Assembly (NCBI GenBank): GCA_932294295.1
Contig: OW028582.1
Location: forward strand, 37,995,704 to 38,059,703
DNA length: 64,000 nt
Source of the DNA: Alitta virens
Lineage: Eukaryota; Annelida; Polychaeta; Phyllodocida; Nereididae
Direction of reading: 5' to 3'
Part shown: one piece after another, positions 23,590-41,570 of the stretch
Position numbering within the stretch: the stretch's first letter is position 1
Layout of the letters: the number at the start of each line of letters is the position of its first letter
Notes under the pieces: generated by a model
What the model was told of the DNA's origin: nothing
Seen by the model: only the letters and a program-made list of their open reading frames with translations
The model's database searches: none
Position numbers and translations under genes: made by a program

Positions 23590-25010
23590 GAAGTGACACC
23601 CGGTTGACATTGAGCCGACATGGAGTGTCCCATGGGAAGTCAAACTTCAAAATACTGGACAGTATGAACAGTGGGTGGCATGCTGTAGATCTGGAACTAC
23701 AGATCCAGCATTGCCAATGTAGCTGTCATAACTCGGCAAAACCTTTCAGATAATTTTAATTTTTATGAACATAGGAAAGAAATCCATTTAGCATACTGAA
23801 CTACTAGTAAGCTTTCCTGCAGGTTTAAGTGACATGTTGGTCTATAATGCAAAATGCTCTAAATTTAACAAGAATAAATTGAGTTGAAATTTAATGTTAT
23901 GCATCCTGAATATTTAACATAATGCAGTTACATTGGGCATACGATGTATTTAGGACTTCGGGAGACCACTTAGTATTGTTTGGTTGCCTCGAAATTTTTA
24001 CTGTATTATTTTCTGACCAAACCCCTTAAATGAAAGGGTGCAATACAGAATTAGAAAGATGAATTTTTCCCATATAAATATTGGACACCCTATTTGGTTA
24101 TATGCAAGTTCCTTCCTCCATAAGTAAGTGGAATCCCCCAATCAAAAATGTTAACCTCGAAAGTGACAGTTTATTAAAATCCACAGATTTTGACGACATA
24201 TCATTATTTAAGGAAGCCATATTAGTTAGTGTACACTAATTTCATGATAGTATAATGTTTTTTGACAACACTAAACACAAACAATTAACAAAAAAATAAT
24301 TGTTTTTGTTTTCTTCCAGAGGGGTTCACTTGCTCATGCACGGCACTGTAGATGCACCAATTGCACTGTATTGTATTGTTTCAATGTGAATGTCTGAAAC
24401 TGACCACATGCCTAAGGCAAATGTAATGATGTTATAGTGATACCCCAAATGTAATTTGAGCAGCTGTATAAGCTGGTAATATTAAGCTAAGATCAGGGCT
24501 GATAGTTCTCACCCCCCCCCCCCCCCATCGATGACGTTTTTGCCTTTACGATACGTGTACGTGAAAGTGCAAGAATGATATTGGCATATGGACTTAAGAG
24601 TGCCTAGCAAAGAAGTAGTATTCATTGCTGAATTTTAAAGTTTGCAAAAACCACAAGGGTGGGTCTTTAAAACACAAGGCAGTGTCAAGGCACCACCCAT
24701 ATAACATCTCGTGTAATTGACAAACAGCTGAGTTGTAATTTCAGTACATATTAAAGCAGACAGCTCTCCTGAACTTTTTTTCTATGGTATTTGAGAGTTC
24801 TTGCTTTCCATGCCAGGTGGCACACAAGATGGGGGCCACTACACTGGAACGCACCCTCGTGATCAGTAATAGAAACATGTTACTTTGAGAAACTGAATAT
24901 CAGCTGGAAAAATTACGAGTATAAAGCATACAGTTGCATTTATTGCAACAATTTTTCTTAAACAATGGATGCTAGTGACTGTTAATATTCAACCAGAGCC
25001 ATGTACACTA
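23590..25010. other. Intergenic, nothing recognised
   Basis: AT-rich, with a run of about 15 C at 24510-24527. No frames of note and no shared repeats seen. Confidence 0.5.
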
Positions 25011-25012
25011 TT

Positions 25013-25205
25013 GTGAATTGAAAATAATTTATTTGGCAATTAAACAAGAATACAGCATATTTTTTTTTTTTCGCATGATAAATTTAAAATTATTACATTT
25101 ATTCTATAAGTGTTAAACTTGCCAGGAGTCCCCAAAGAACCTCAGTGGGTTGTTTTAGGGGCCACCTTAAATTGATACAATATAAGTATTATAATACTAG
25201 AAAAA
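25013..25205. repeat. Interspersed repeat C, copy 2
   Basis: Same-orientation partner of 12345-12556, with GAATTGAAAATAATTTATTT at one end and CCCCAAAGAACCTCAGTGGG in the conserved core. Followed by an A-rich, AATAATAAT-rich tract to about 25310. Confidence 0.65.
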
Positions 25206-25319
25206 AAAAAATTTAATAATAATAATAGTAAAAGTTAGTAAAAAATAAAATAAAATAGAAAGGAGAGAGTAATAATAAAAATGAAAATAATAATGATAAT
25301 AATTTATGACAAACAATTT

Positions 25320-27105
25320 AGCAGTACAGGTGTAATTTCTATTATAAGAAAAATAATACTATAGCTTACCAGCCAGCATGAGACAGAGTAGGCCACCGCC
25401 TCGTCTGGTGTCAGATTCTAATTTTTAATGCCAATAAATGACATTAACACCAAACTATTTTTTTTGCTTCTATTTTTATGGAGTTTGCCTTGTCTGATTT
25501 CAGCCTACGGCCAAGCACAAAATCTTCTTCCCTTGAAAACAAAATAAACAAAATGAAAACAAACAAACAACAGGCAAGTATAGGATCACCGAGCTTTGTC
25601 AGTCTTCCCTTTGTTCAAATAACTTATTTGTGTTCATTATGTAATTGTGAATTTTGAATCTTACACATATAGTTACTTAACTTACTTACTTTTGGTTTGG
25701 TTGAATACATATTCTAATGATTCCTTTATCCACCACTGAGGAGTTACTGACAATGGCCACAATTGTGTGGTCAATTATTATGGCAAATCTGATGGAGATA
25801 TCAATAAAATTGCATTGGTTAGCTGTGTTTAGCCTTCTTATGAAGGGATCGAATGGGCATTAGCTACATAAATTAGATGCCAAATCAGCAGTCCTTTAAA
25901 TTACTCTCTGTCCATTTACACCAGCTGCAAGACAGATGTAATGATGAAATATCATGAAAATTAATAAACTGAGTCCACGAAATGCTACACAGTTACCCCA
26001 GACTACATGTGATTTCGCAGCATTGCTCCAACGGCACCAAAACTATGTCAATTACTGTGCGCGTTGATTTCAATGTAGCGGCGAACAAAATGGTTCTTTT
26101 AATATCGCTGAATCTGGTCCTATTTTGGGTTGTTAAGCACGGATGGTCGTTTTTGAGTGTAACGGTTGATATAAACTTATAGAAAGTCATAAAGGCCTTA
26201 CTCCCCCACCAGGATTGTTGCTCCGTCCGAAATCTGGCAGACCCTCAGGGCATTCGCTCTTCGCTAAGAGCCCCCTAGTGACATAACGTTGCAAAGGCCT
26301 TAGAGGGTCTGCGTAGGAGATTGCATTTACCCTATGGGTGGTGTGCTTTATCTGCCCCGGCATAGACACCAAATAAATTCAACACTAGTTTAACCTTTCA
26401 TGCAATGAATATCCAGTTGAGATATAGTTCATGAAGTTCCTGATTAGAATTCTGATCCATGACCGTCAATGGAGCAGGCCAGTGTGCATACCACACCACC
26501 TAGTTAGTTTAATTAAAAGCAGCCTGTCAATTTGAACCTAGACAAAGCCAGACAACTTCTGCTATATGATGCTACCTGCCACTAAATGGAACTGTCTGAC
26601 TATAGCTACTCAAAGCCGGATCTAAAAGTACATATTTATGATATATATGGTAAACTTCGTACATTTACCAAGGTTAATACTTTTCAGTGGTGGTGGGTTT
26701 AAGCAGGCTATAAACTAGAAGTAGACATAAGAAGCTAGCTTTAGTGAGTTATAGCTACAACCAGGAATTGGTGGCTACAGTTGTCTAGAGTCGACCGTAT
26801 TTTATGAAACTAACTGCAGTGTAGCTTTAAATTGTCTCATGGGAAAACACTAGCAGGCATGTTTCCAGTTGGTCATGTGTGCTGACTAAACTTCAAATAC
26901 TGTAGTGGCACATAAGTCATTTCAAAACAATAATAATTATGTAAGTCCATTAGTTTCTATGTATCAAGACTACGCCTTCATTTGAATAAAGTGCACATCA
27001 AACTTTCCTCAACTAAGATCAAATACACCTTTCACTTGTGGTATTTGGATGTCAACAACACATAATGGATTTCATTCACTAAGCACAGTTTGCAAACTGT
27101 TTGAG
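25320..27105. other. Intergenic, nothing firmly recognised
   Basis: AT-rich sequence. 26320-26380 loosely resembles repeat D (57650-57700: ACCCCATGGGT-like words followed by a CTGCC core). Frames under 70 residues only. Confidence 0.4.
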
Positions 27106-27109
27106 GCTG

Positions 27110-27290
27110 ACTTCAGCTACAGAGCTCAGAGTTCATTTTGATAACTTCACTTGCAGCACTCACATTTTATCTTGATAAGTTCCCTTGCACAGGTTATTTC
27201 AACAACTTAACTTTTTAAACTCGAAATTCATTCCAGTAACTTCACTTGCAGAACTCGGAGGTCATTTCACTAAATTCGGTTGCAGAGTTG
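27110..27290. repeat. Degenerate tandem repeat with acceptor-like units
   Basis: About five diverged units of 30-40 bases resembling TTCATTTTGATAACTTCACTTGCAG, each ending in TTGCAG or TTGCACAG. They lie directly in front of and partly inside the open frame of the Grl-like exon. Confidence 0.55.
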
Positions 27291-27603
27291 AAGTCAATAC
27301 GGAGTTGTCTAAATTTCACACAGCATTTGTAATATTTGTAAAATCTCACATTGAAGGAAAACCAAGACATGTGGGGCACCTTTTGTCAATCATATACAAC
27401 ATACTGCACATTTGTGGTTCCATTTTACTCCTTGTTGCCATGTGTATGACGTCCCCTGATCTTAACGACTTTCGTCACAGTGTAGGATATACCTACCATG
27501 TTATTGGCGTTTTACTATGGGACTTGGTATCTTCCATTTACTTGTTTTTAATTACCAGAAAGCAGATGAATTTCAGTACAAACCTGGGTGTCTCGCAAAG
27601 ACA
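27291..27603 (+). pseudogene. Gustatory-receptor-like (Grl) paralog, first-exon fragment
   Basis: The open frame (ending with TAA at 27605-27607) contains LSKFHTAFVIFVKSHIEGK, a hydrophobic segment after YNILHICGSILLLVAM, and LLWDLVSSIYLFLITRK. These line up in order with the start of the intact gene at 59031-61917 (YFHTVLTAFGKMHVNNGK, YNIIVILLNIIVMVMYM, HLWSLITSIAMFYMSRK), covering the first two predicted helices. No in-frame ATG is visible; the frame could be entered from an acceptor at a TTGCAG. A possible donor GTAAGA follows 27603, but no downstream exons with helices 3-7 were found. Either a broken copy or a gene with a different exon structure. Same strand as the intact gene, about 31 kb apart. 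Confidence 0.6.
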
Positions 27604-27607
27604 GTAA

Positions 27608-28439
27608 GATCAACCAGCCCAGAATGCTTCTTTTTTTCAGAAAGCTCTTCACTTTGTAAAATGAGGAATAATTATGAGGCAAATCAGGCTCGGCTTTGGG
27701 CCCCGCAAATGCTAGGACCGGCCCTGAATTTATTTGTCGTTAGGACAGGAAATATTTCTTTTACATTGGCCGAACGTGCAAACATGATAACATAATTGTT
27801 TTTACTTGCTAAAGTACTAATGAGTAGTGTCTACTGAGACAGTACTGAGGTAATATAGAGACCACCAGCCAATCAGATTATATATTTCAGATCACAAGTG
27901 TGGTGTCAATGGCTTGACTTGGTTTTGTTTACACAGTACAGATAATACAGAAGCTACCCAGTTATTGACACAGTACTCTCAGAGTTCCTTAATAATTGAC
28001 AGAGTTCACAGCAATGTGGGAGCAGCCATTTCTTTTAAAGGAAGCAATCCACAATATCCATCAGTGTGTACAACACAGCTCCATAGCAATGGTTGAAAGT
28101 CGGATATAAAAATTGCGATAATTCACACATTTAAATTAATGACAAACAACATATTGATATAAAAACTCTTTAAATACATGGGTTATTTTCAACGACTGTT
28201 TGCCAAACTCTTTTCTCTTTTTTTTTAAATTAAAGAAATTCTGATATGTCCAAAAGACGGCCTTTTGTTCAATGGATAGCACCATTCTTTCAAATTAATA
28301 ATTCACGCAAGGCAATTTTGGTAAAAAGATTATTGCAACGGAGTTGGTAACCATTGCAAAATCATTACAAGGCTTTTAGAGCCATTTCGATGAAAATAGT
28401 ACCTCATGCAGTTGGTGGAATTCTCTTAGGTTGTACAAC
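27608..28439. other. Downstream flank of the Grl-like exon
   Basis: Searched by eye for exons continuing the Grl fragment (helices 3-7 or the C-terminal FLRR...GF motif) and found none. Short frames at 27517-27795 and 27914-28096 have no recognisable content. Confidence 0.45.
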
Positions 28440-28925
28440 TTATGGGTGAATTAGGGCTTTAAGTCCTGTATTTCTGCACCTGATGGGCTTATTAGGACAG
28501 ACAGACCATGCTGTCTCTGCTCGGGACCCTTGAATCTTCAGGGTAAGAGGCTTACTTTCTTAATATCACTATACATGTATAATGTATTGCCAGCTACAAA
28601 AATTAGTTCAATGTTCACCACTCTCGATTGCTTTGTAAACAGCATAATTGTAGTATCTAATTTCGGTGGTTTTGTATTCCTTGAACAATATTGAGCAACT
28701 TTGAATCGAAGACCAGAGGGTTGTGCGAGACATTTGGCGAGTTGCTCTAAATAAGAATCTGTAGACACTCGCGGTATTCACCCAATAATTAAAGTGAATA
28801 TAGATGGTTTGGGCAGTCAACTTGTAAACGGGACCATAGCAATGAGATGATGCATGAAACGGACTGGGAACTGAATCCAGGATTGAGTTGTTGAAAGTCC
28901 AGTGGGCTACCACTAAGCTAGGCCC
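28440..28925 (-). repeat. tRNA-derived SINE, copy 6, split by a nested insertion
   Basis: The SINE body end (GGGCTTTAAGTCCTGTATTT) is at 28452-28507, and the rest, including the head GGGGCCTAGCTTAGTGGTAG on the minus strand, lies at 28830-28925. The roughly 300 bases between them match the interspersed repeat E at 31985-32275. So repeat E inserted into an existing SINE. Confidence 0.75.
28508..28800. repeat. Interspersed repeat E, copy 1 (nested in SINE)
   Basis: Shares with 31985-32275 the start CTGTCTCTGCTC...CCTTGAA, the core AAATTAGTTCAATGTTCACC, then TTGTGCGAGACATTTGG and AGAATCTGTAGAC, in the same order and orientation. No coding capacity or clear terminal repeats. Confidence 0.7.
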
Positions 28926-28934
28926 CCGCCCCTT

Positions 28935-29190
28935 TAAGCAATTAGTTAGGTTAGTTAGTGTTATTGTTTAACGCCTCATCAGCACCTGAGTGGGCTATGT
29001 AGAGGCTCTCTAGGGTAAGATTGATTATCTATAGTTGGTAGTAGAAACCAGAAGCATGTAAAAAATCAATAATTGTCTGCGTTGGATAGCTGGAGCAGCT
29101 TGTGCAATGCGCAGTACTGTTTTAGCCACTGGGGATAGAGGACTTCACCCCAAGTGTTTCCACCCTCGCCGCGTTGAGGCCCAGGACCCC
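28935..29190 (-). mobile_element. I-like LINE 3' end fragment
   Basis: On the minus strand this matches the end of the LINE at 54113-54860: TATCCAACGCAGACAATTAT, the C-terminal residues FLHASGFYYQ, the stop, then CTAGAGAGCCTCTACATAGC and GCTGATGAGGCGTTAAACAA. The tail here is ACTAACTAACC instead of CACACA. A 5'-truncated second copy of the same family. Confidence 0.8.
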
Positions 29191-30640
29191 TTTAAGCAAT
29201 AGAGAACAAGTAAGAAAATGGCTGCTTAAAAAAAGGAGCTAACCATAGGAATCACACTACTTTGCATGCAGAGCACACACGTTACAAACATTTCCTTCCC
29301 AATGGAAAACGGTAATCGGTTATGTGCCAGACAGTGTCGTGACTGTCGCATTTTCAGTAAACTAAAAGTTACACAGAAGCTACCTAAGGTGTATTCAGTA
29401 GATTCCTGGGACTCAGGCTTCTGTTCAACTGCTAAAGTTTAATCTGATAGGCAGTATCATCGAAGTAGCCTAATACAGAAGATAATTTTGACCCTAAGAC
29501 TCTCAGCAACAATTTTAAATCCTTCTACTTTATTGCTGTCCTTGCGCCAGCGATCAATAGCTCTAAGGTGCCTATGCTCTATCTTCTACATAATTATAAG
29601 GGACTAATTAATTTATATGCTACATCATTTGCCTTGTCCTATTGCATTGAGGATCATTGCACTTCACCGATATTTATCCATTCCATGATGATATCTCATA
29701 TCTCAATGATATAAAAGTTCACTCATCCTATCATTGCACATTATGACACCATGAAGCCAGTAACTGCATGTCTGTAACAATATAATTCTTTCATCATTGC
29801 CAATTTGCCACCACGATATGAAGGCATTAAAGGAGTGTCTAATTCTTATAACAGAACTCCCAAAGCTTGTGATCACATGATGTCCCAACCTTTCACTAAA
29901 ACCTGCAAGTTCAAAGGAAATTTGGAGTTGGCAAGTCTTCAATTTGACACCCTCTCAGTCTTCAAAAAGTCTGAGTGAAGTTAGATGAATTCACAAATCA
30001 TATTTCCAGATTTTTTCAACACCTTAGGTTTCACGGCACCAGGCACATATGAACTAATTTGAACCGGTCACACGGAGTGTTATCCATACCTACAAAAATG
30101 TGGTAATATTAACATTCTGAGAACACAACTCATTATATATTATAATAAATCATGCATAAAGCCTGTTGAATGTTGTAATCATCGGCAACTTTCTTTGATT
30201 AATATTAACAGACAATAGTTATGGTGGTCTTTTAACGGCCTTCTAATTTTTCATGCATTAGCAACAGCCACTTGTTTACCAACGAGGAAATATCATCTCT
30301 GCACCGCCATCTCTACTGGTCCAATGGACACACATTTCAACCAAATTTAACTAGGAAATTTAACTTTTTGAGCAAAAATAAAAAGTGTGGCTTTAATAAT
30401 GCAGCTGACTAATTACAGAAAAGACTTTGGGTGAGACTCTAGTCTAACATAACGTCATAATTTCCATCTTTAAGATGAACACCAGAACAAAACCAAGATG
30501 TTTTCAAGATTATATTGGTAGCGATTCCCATTTTTACCATTTCCAGATATTACAAACAAAAACATGACAATGTTTGGCAGCATTCCGTGATCACATGGCT
30601 TAAATCACAACACGACACAAATCACAGCACAAAACAAATT
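29191..30640. other. Intergenic, nothing recognised
   Basis: AT-rich DNA downstream of RNMT. A 79-residue minus-strand frame at 29703-29942 has no recognisable content. No gene called. Confidence 0.5.
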
Positions 30641-30651
30641 TATACACCTCT

Positions 30652-30707
30652 TCTTGTGAGCTTAAAGTAATCTGAAGTCTGGTTCAGATTACTTTAAGCT
30701 CACAAGA
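30652..30707. repeat. Perfect hairpin, 25-base arms
   Basis: Arms 30652-30676 and 30683-30707 are exact reverse complements around a 6-base loop, GTCTGG. The arm starts TCTTGTGAGCTTAAAGTAAT. It lies about 200 bases beyond the RNMT stop codon, probably in or just after its 3' untranslated region. Confidence 0.9.
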
Positions 30708-30860
30708 TTGGTTTGTCATATTTAGTTAAAATATTCTTTCGTATAATTACAAAATATACAGCTCAGATATTTAATAATCATTATTGACAATAATATATGA
30801 CATAGTCATGCAATGAGTTTCCATTAAATGATATTGTGAACACATTTAAAGGTATACTTA

Positions 30861-30909
30861 AAACAATTTAATGTCAAGAAACAATTTAATGTCAAGAAAC
30901 AATTTAATG

Positions 30910-30914
<5 letters not shown>
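30861..30914. repeat. 18-base tandem triplet over the RNMT stop codon
   Basis: Three exact units of AAACAATTTAATGTCAAG at 30861-30878, 30879-30896 and 30897-30914. The RNMT stop codon (TGA on the minus strand, 30910-30912) sits inside the first unit of the coding strand, so the other two units repeat the stop region in the 3' untranslated part. Confidence 0.9.
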
Positions 30915-36897
<5,983 letters not shown>

Positions 36898-37369
36898 CTG
36901 TAAAAATAGAACAAAACAACATATATTGACTACCATATATAACTTCTGCAGCAAGTTCTGCTTTGTAATATGAACAATTGGGCTTCGGTTATTCTCAGTA
37001 TCTTAAGTACTATTTATTGTTTATCATCTTAAAGAGTTACCTATAAAAAACACTTTTGAGATGTGTAGAAAGGTATGAACACATGCCTAATAACTAAACT
37101 GAATATTCACATGCTAATATTGGACATTGGACATTCCTCATAACATACAAGACCCTTCTAAATGCATAATTGTTTGTGTACTCTGTTTCCTGCCAAATTC
37201 ATATTTTTCCCAATGATAATATTGATCTTGGCAGACAAAATCAGTGCCTCTTTCTCAATCCTGATTTGCTGACATCACAATAGCACTGGAACCGCAGTCT
37301 CCTACACTGTAGTGAGACTGGTCGCTAGCAATTCTTACCTGGGTTATGAATGGCTGAGGATAAGCAGGG

Positions 37370-37480
37370 CTATGATTGGTCATTGCATCGTGGTTTCTGA
37401 ATGGTTGATTTAAACGACCCCCTTTGGTATCAGCCAATCAGAAACGGGAACAGCATCAGCCAATCAGAAAACAGTCAACA
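37370..37480. promoter_or_regulatory. Paired CCAAT boxes upstream of RNMT
   Basis: Two CAGCCAATCAGAAA words (about 37431 and 37457) lie 26 bases apart, with an ATGATTGGTCATTG (CCAAT on the other strand) at about 37372 and a CACGTG E-box at 37495. This is where the RNMT 5' end should be. A minus-strand ATG frame at 37255-37437 ends in a good donor (GTAAGA) but in the wrong phase for the next RNMT exon. Confidence 0.4.
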
Positions 37481-37568
37481 TCCTGACTATAAGTCACGTG
37501 GTTAATGGCGGCCAAGACCGACTCCTATGCACTTGTGCGGAAGGAGGGGACCAACTTAACATCACAAT

Positions 37569-37640
37569 TGCTGCTTCATTGTGATGTAACAACGGACCAT
37601 TGTGATGTAACAACAGACCATTGTGACGTCACAATTACAT
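37569..37640. promoter_or_regulatory. Tandem CRE-like repeat
   Basis: Nearly three tandem units of about 24 bases, CATTGTGATGTAACAACGGAC-like. The last carries a palindromic TGACGTCA at about 37625. In the interval between the divergent RNMT and GGCT copy 1 genes; may serve either or both. Confidence 0.4.
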
Positions 37641-38769
37641 GTCAGTCTAGATAAATAATAATATAACATTTACAATATATTTTAATTACCAATATTTTTA
37701 TACTATACACCATGAATTGCATCTCACTATGCGTGTGTGTGAATAAACATATCTAAAAAAAAAAAAAGCCACACAAGAAACAATGGGTGGCAGAGGCTAA
37801 TATTTTCCCCAGGAAAATGCATTGTAAACCTTCATTGTGTGGTTCAGAAAACTGCCCCTTGTCTTGAGTATGGACAAGCCTTCTGGTCAAAAGTTACTCA
37901 TCACATCAAATGATGAAAATAATGCTGCAAATAAAGTCAGTTTAAGGTTATATGTTCAAACCTTATGATACAATGAAATGAAATTGGATATTAAGTCTGA
38001 TGTGATGGTCGCCTATAGATACGTATATATGGCTTTTGTGTATAAAACGGCTTTTTTCTTTATGACTGAGGACTCTAGAAATACGTCACTCATGATCAGA
38101 TTGTGTGAAAACTGAAGCCAAGATTGGCAAAAAGACAAACTTCATTAAGCCTAGTTTAGGTGAACCTAGATAATTAATATAAAAATATTATTTTGTTTTG
38201 CCTCATAATGGCAAATATTATAAAACCCTGGTTATAATTGCAATCGAGTAATCGAGCCATAAAGCCAACACCAATTGCAATAAGAGTGGCCAGCTGCCAG
38301 ATACATCAATTGGTTTGGTCACCTGTAATCGGCTATATTATTTTGACACAAACTCAATTTGAACTGCGAAGAAAATGCATTGCATGACGTCGCACGTGGG
38401 ATGCAAAACATCAAAAACCGTGCCATTAAAAAGAGCGACGCTGGCCAACTTCTGTATTGTTTAGTTCCTGAATACTTATATTGCATGGCAACAAAGTTAA
38501 GCGGACCATATCGCTGTATAACCAATAAATTACGATTATTGAAACTACAAACCGCTAGCCATTGCCGGTAAAAATTCTGAACAAAACCCTGTGTGCAACC
38601 CAGCTGTATAGATCTACACCCTGGCGGATAATGCGCGAACTATTGTTTGTTGAAATAGACAGCTGATTCACTGCATGGTTCAGCTGCTCTGCTCCTGTCA
38701 AAATATCTGTTTTACAAGTTGTCTATGGTTGTCATTCGTTTACAGTTGATCAAAAGATATCTTAAGACA

Positions 38770-40577
38770 ATGGAGGACACATTTCTGTACTTTGGTTTTG
38801 GGAGTAATCTTCTAAGAGAGAGAATCCACATTAGTAATCCAAGTGCCAAGTTTGTTTGCACTGCTAAACTCAAGGTAATCATGATTCAGCACTGTACTTT
38901 TTTACATGAGTTCTGCTAGCTTCTGCTGTTAAAAATGTGATATCAGGTCACAATTCTGTATACATGTATTGTAAACTTGGTAATTAAGCTGAATTCAGGC
39001 TGAAATATTTTTCTGTAGCTAGTTTTGATTAATCAGTATAATTTAATAGGTAATTAATTTAATATTAATGAAGTTCATAAATATCTGCATATACATGCAC
39101 GTTGCTTATTATGTATCAGTAAATTGCCAAATATCTGATGAACTAGTTTTTGCTAATATTTTTTTTATTTTTTGTCAGCGCAGGACTATAAGCTTGATTT
39201 TGGTTTCCAAGGAGATCGGTGGCGGGGTTCTGTGGCAACCGTTATCGAGTGTCAAGGGTACCATGTTTGGGGAGTCGTTTGGCGATTGAATATGGAACAC
39301 CTCGCAACACTTGATGAGTATGTTTTTTTTTTTTATTAAAGTTTTATATTGTAATATTTTTTCAGATAAACAATGATAAATCTATAGTCAGCTATTTTGG
39401 CTAGACCTGCCAGGTGTAATGATGAAATTTAATTATCCGCACCAGTATATGTACTGTATACATGGGAAAATCAAGGACTTAACATGTCTCTCGATAAACA
39501 ATGATAAATGCACATTACCATCCATGGAGTCACTTGAGCCATAACAATGCAGCAGTTCATGTTTCATATATTTCCAGGTTTTGTAACATCAGTGAATATA
39601 TAAGAAATGGACGACAGAATAGCCAGATAGAATGATTTCATTTTGGTCAATAATTTAAAATCTGTGTGTTCACTTGTTTTTATAGATGACAATGTTTACT
39701 TAATTTTTTTTTTTATCGAGAGCTCAAGCAGAAAACTGTCATAACATGACATGTCTGGAATCATCGGACTGAATAAACCGTTATTGTAATTCAATGGTCC
39801 ATATACATATCATGCATGAAATTTATCTTTTAGGCAAGAGGGCGTTGGAGTGAAACTCTACCGTCCTTTAGAAGTGCCAGTGGAAACGGAAGAAGGAAAA
39901 CAGCTCGAAGTTCGGACTTATCAACTTATAGACAATTATGACCATGAAGATAAAAAGCCTTCACCGCATTATCTACAAGTTATATTAAGTGGTAATATGT
40001 CACTTATGATATCAGATATGACATCAGTAATTGAAAGATCTGTATAATTCATTTATAGATCTAAAATTGATTTATTTTATAATATGGAGAATGGATCCAT
40101 TTCACTCCCGTGTATTTTCTGATTGATTTAATTCAAAATTAATTATTTTTTTTGTATTAATTTATGGCATATAGTCAGCTTTCTTTTCTGGTCAACATGC
40201 TCTATAAACTTGGAAGTACTCATAAGCTATAATTTAAGGATATTCTACCACATCATACTTAAAGTTGGTGATATTGAAGATGGGAATTGAAGTAGCTTAG
40301 TAATTTTCGCTGCCGTAGGAAGAACATGTTTTTCATTGTCGATAAGTTACAGGAAATGGTTACAAACTGTTCATGTAAAAAATTGAAATAAATAATCTAT
40401 TTTTATAATTATGTACTTCTCTGATGTATTTTAAAATTAATTTCAGGGGCTCAAGAAAACCAGTTGCCCAAAGAATACATAGACAGATTGAGGAATATCA
40501 AACATAATGGTTACCATGGCGATGTGCATGTCTATTCACGGTTGAAGACAGTACCAAAACAACCAACATTGTTATAA
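38770..40577 (+). CDS. GGCT: Gamma-glutamylcyclotransferase, tandem copy 1
   Basis: Cytosolic enzyme releasing 5-oxoproline from gamma-glutamyl amino acids in glutathione turnover. Exons 38770-38874, 39184-39317, 39834-39991, 40447-40577 give 175 residues (vertebrate GGCT about 188). Seen: the substrate-loop motif FGSNL in LYFGFGSNLLRERIHI, then DYKLDFGF, VWGVVWRL, LDEQEGV (its second glutamate corresponds to the catalytic Glu98 of the human enzyme), RTYQL, SPHYLQVIL and GAQENQLPKEYIDRL. Introns are phase 0, 2, 1. The start MEDTF was chosen because the upstream in-frame ATG seen here and in copy 4 is cut off by TGA stops in copies 2 and 3. Nearly identical to copy 2 in exons 3-4 and the 3' flank. 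Confidence 0.95.
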
Positions 40578-41570
40578 CATTCACACTGCAGAAATAACTT
40601 ACTTTTTGATCATCAGGTAATTTGAAGATAAAGGCCATTTGCTAGGTGTTTTGAAATGCTATATTGAATTCAAATTAAATTAAAAAATATATACGTATAC
40701 AGTAACTATGGAAAATGAGATGTTTCCATAAATGTTTGTTGTACAAGTTATGACCTCCAAAGGAAAACATCATTTTGTGCATGAAGTGTCTTAAACTCAT
40801 AAATAATATCTGATTATATATATGTGTATTGTCTTTAGATTTAATTAACAATAATCAATAATAATTAATGCAACTTTCCATGTTTGATTGATAAGTTTTC
40901 ACTGATGAAAGTGAAGTATTGTTTCACGGACATTAAGTAGCCCTGGAATCAAAATTAAAGTTGGTTATGATTAATAAAATGTTGAGGAGTTTATTAGTAT
41001 TATATGTAGTTTTTAGTTATGTCAGTGTTGGTGCTTTAAGCGATTTAGTTTGATTCACTGCCATTGAGTTTTAGTTCAGTACTTTATGTTTTGTAAAGTA
41101 ATGCAAACTATTTTGCCTAATCTGTGTGAGGTCCATAGTTGGAAGTTTATGTTTCAGTGATCCATGTACCAATATGAATGGCTAATGTACCCGGGTTGGT
41201 AATTAAAACACTGATGTAGGAATTAACAGTGGTGTATGACAATGGGGGTGTGTGGCCCCTCTTGCCATTTAATGTTTACTGTTTTTTAATTGTACTTAAA
41301 ATAAATTACAGATTACCATTTTTAATTAATTACTGGTTTTACAAATAAAGTTGCCAATTACTGTATTTGTGTCATAAATGAGCTACATTCAATTAATGAA
41401 TGGTCTCTTTTTATCAAGACATCTAATCACTGTTAAACTTATGTAAAACGTCAAAGGTGGAATAAGCTTCAGAAATGCTGGTGTCTGACTTCTTTGTTTT
41501 GAAAAGTCCAAACTCTTAAGCTCTGTGAATTTCATCTAATTATAAAAAAGAAATCACCACTAGGTTAAGA
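40578..41570 (+). other. 3' flank of GGCT copy 1, duplicated
   Basis: Non-coding sequence matched almost base for base at 48046-48960, apart from small indels (for example copy 1 has an extra block around 40750-40810). Contains probable 3' untranslated sequence with AATAAA at about 41343. Both copies run directly into a degraded LINE on the opposite strand. Confidence 0.7.

Noticed and set aside
37255..37437. Possible first exon of RNMT on the minus strand
   Set aside because: It has an ATG and a good GTAAGA donor, but the phase (0) does not fit the next exon (36866-36897), which needs one base carried over; in the fitting frame a stop occurs.
38725..38769. Upstream in-frame start for GGCT giving about 15 extra residues
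   Set aside because: Copies 1 and 4 are open there, but copies 2 and 3 have an in-frame TGA, so the start at MEDTF is preferred.
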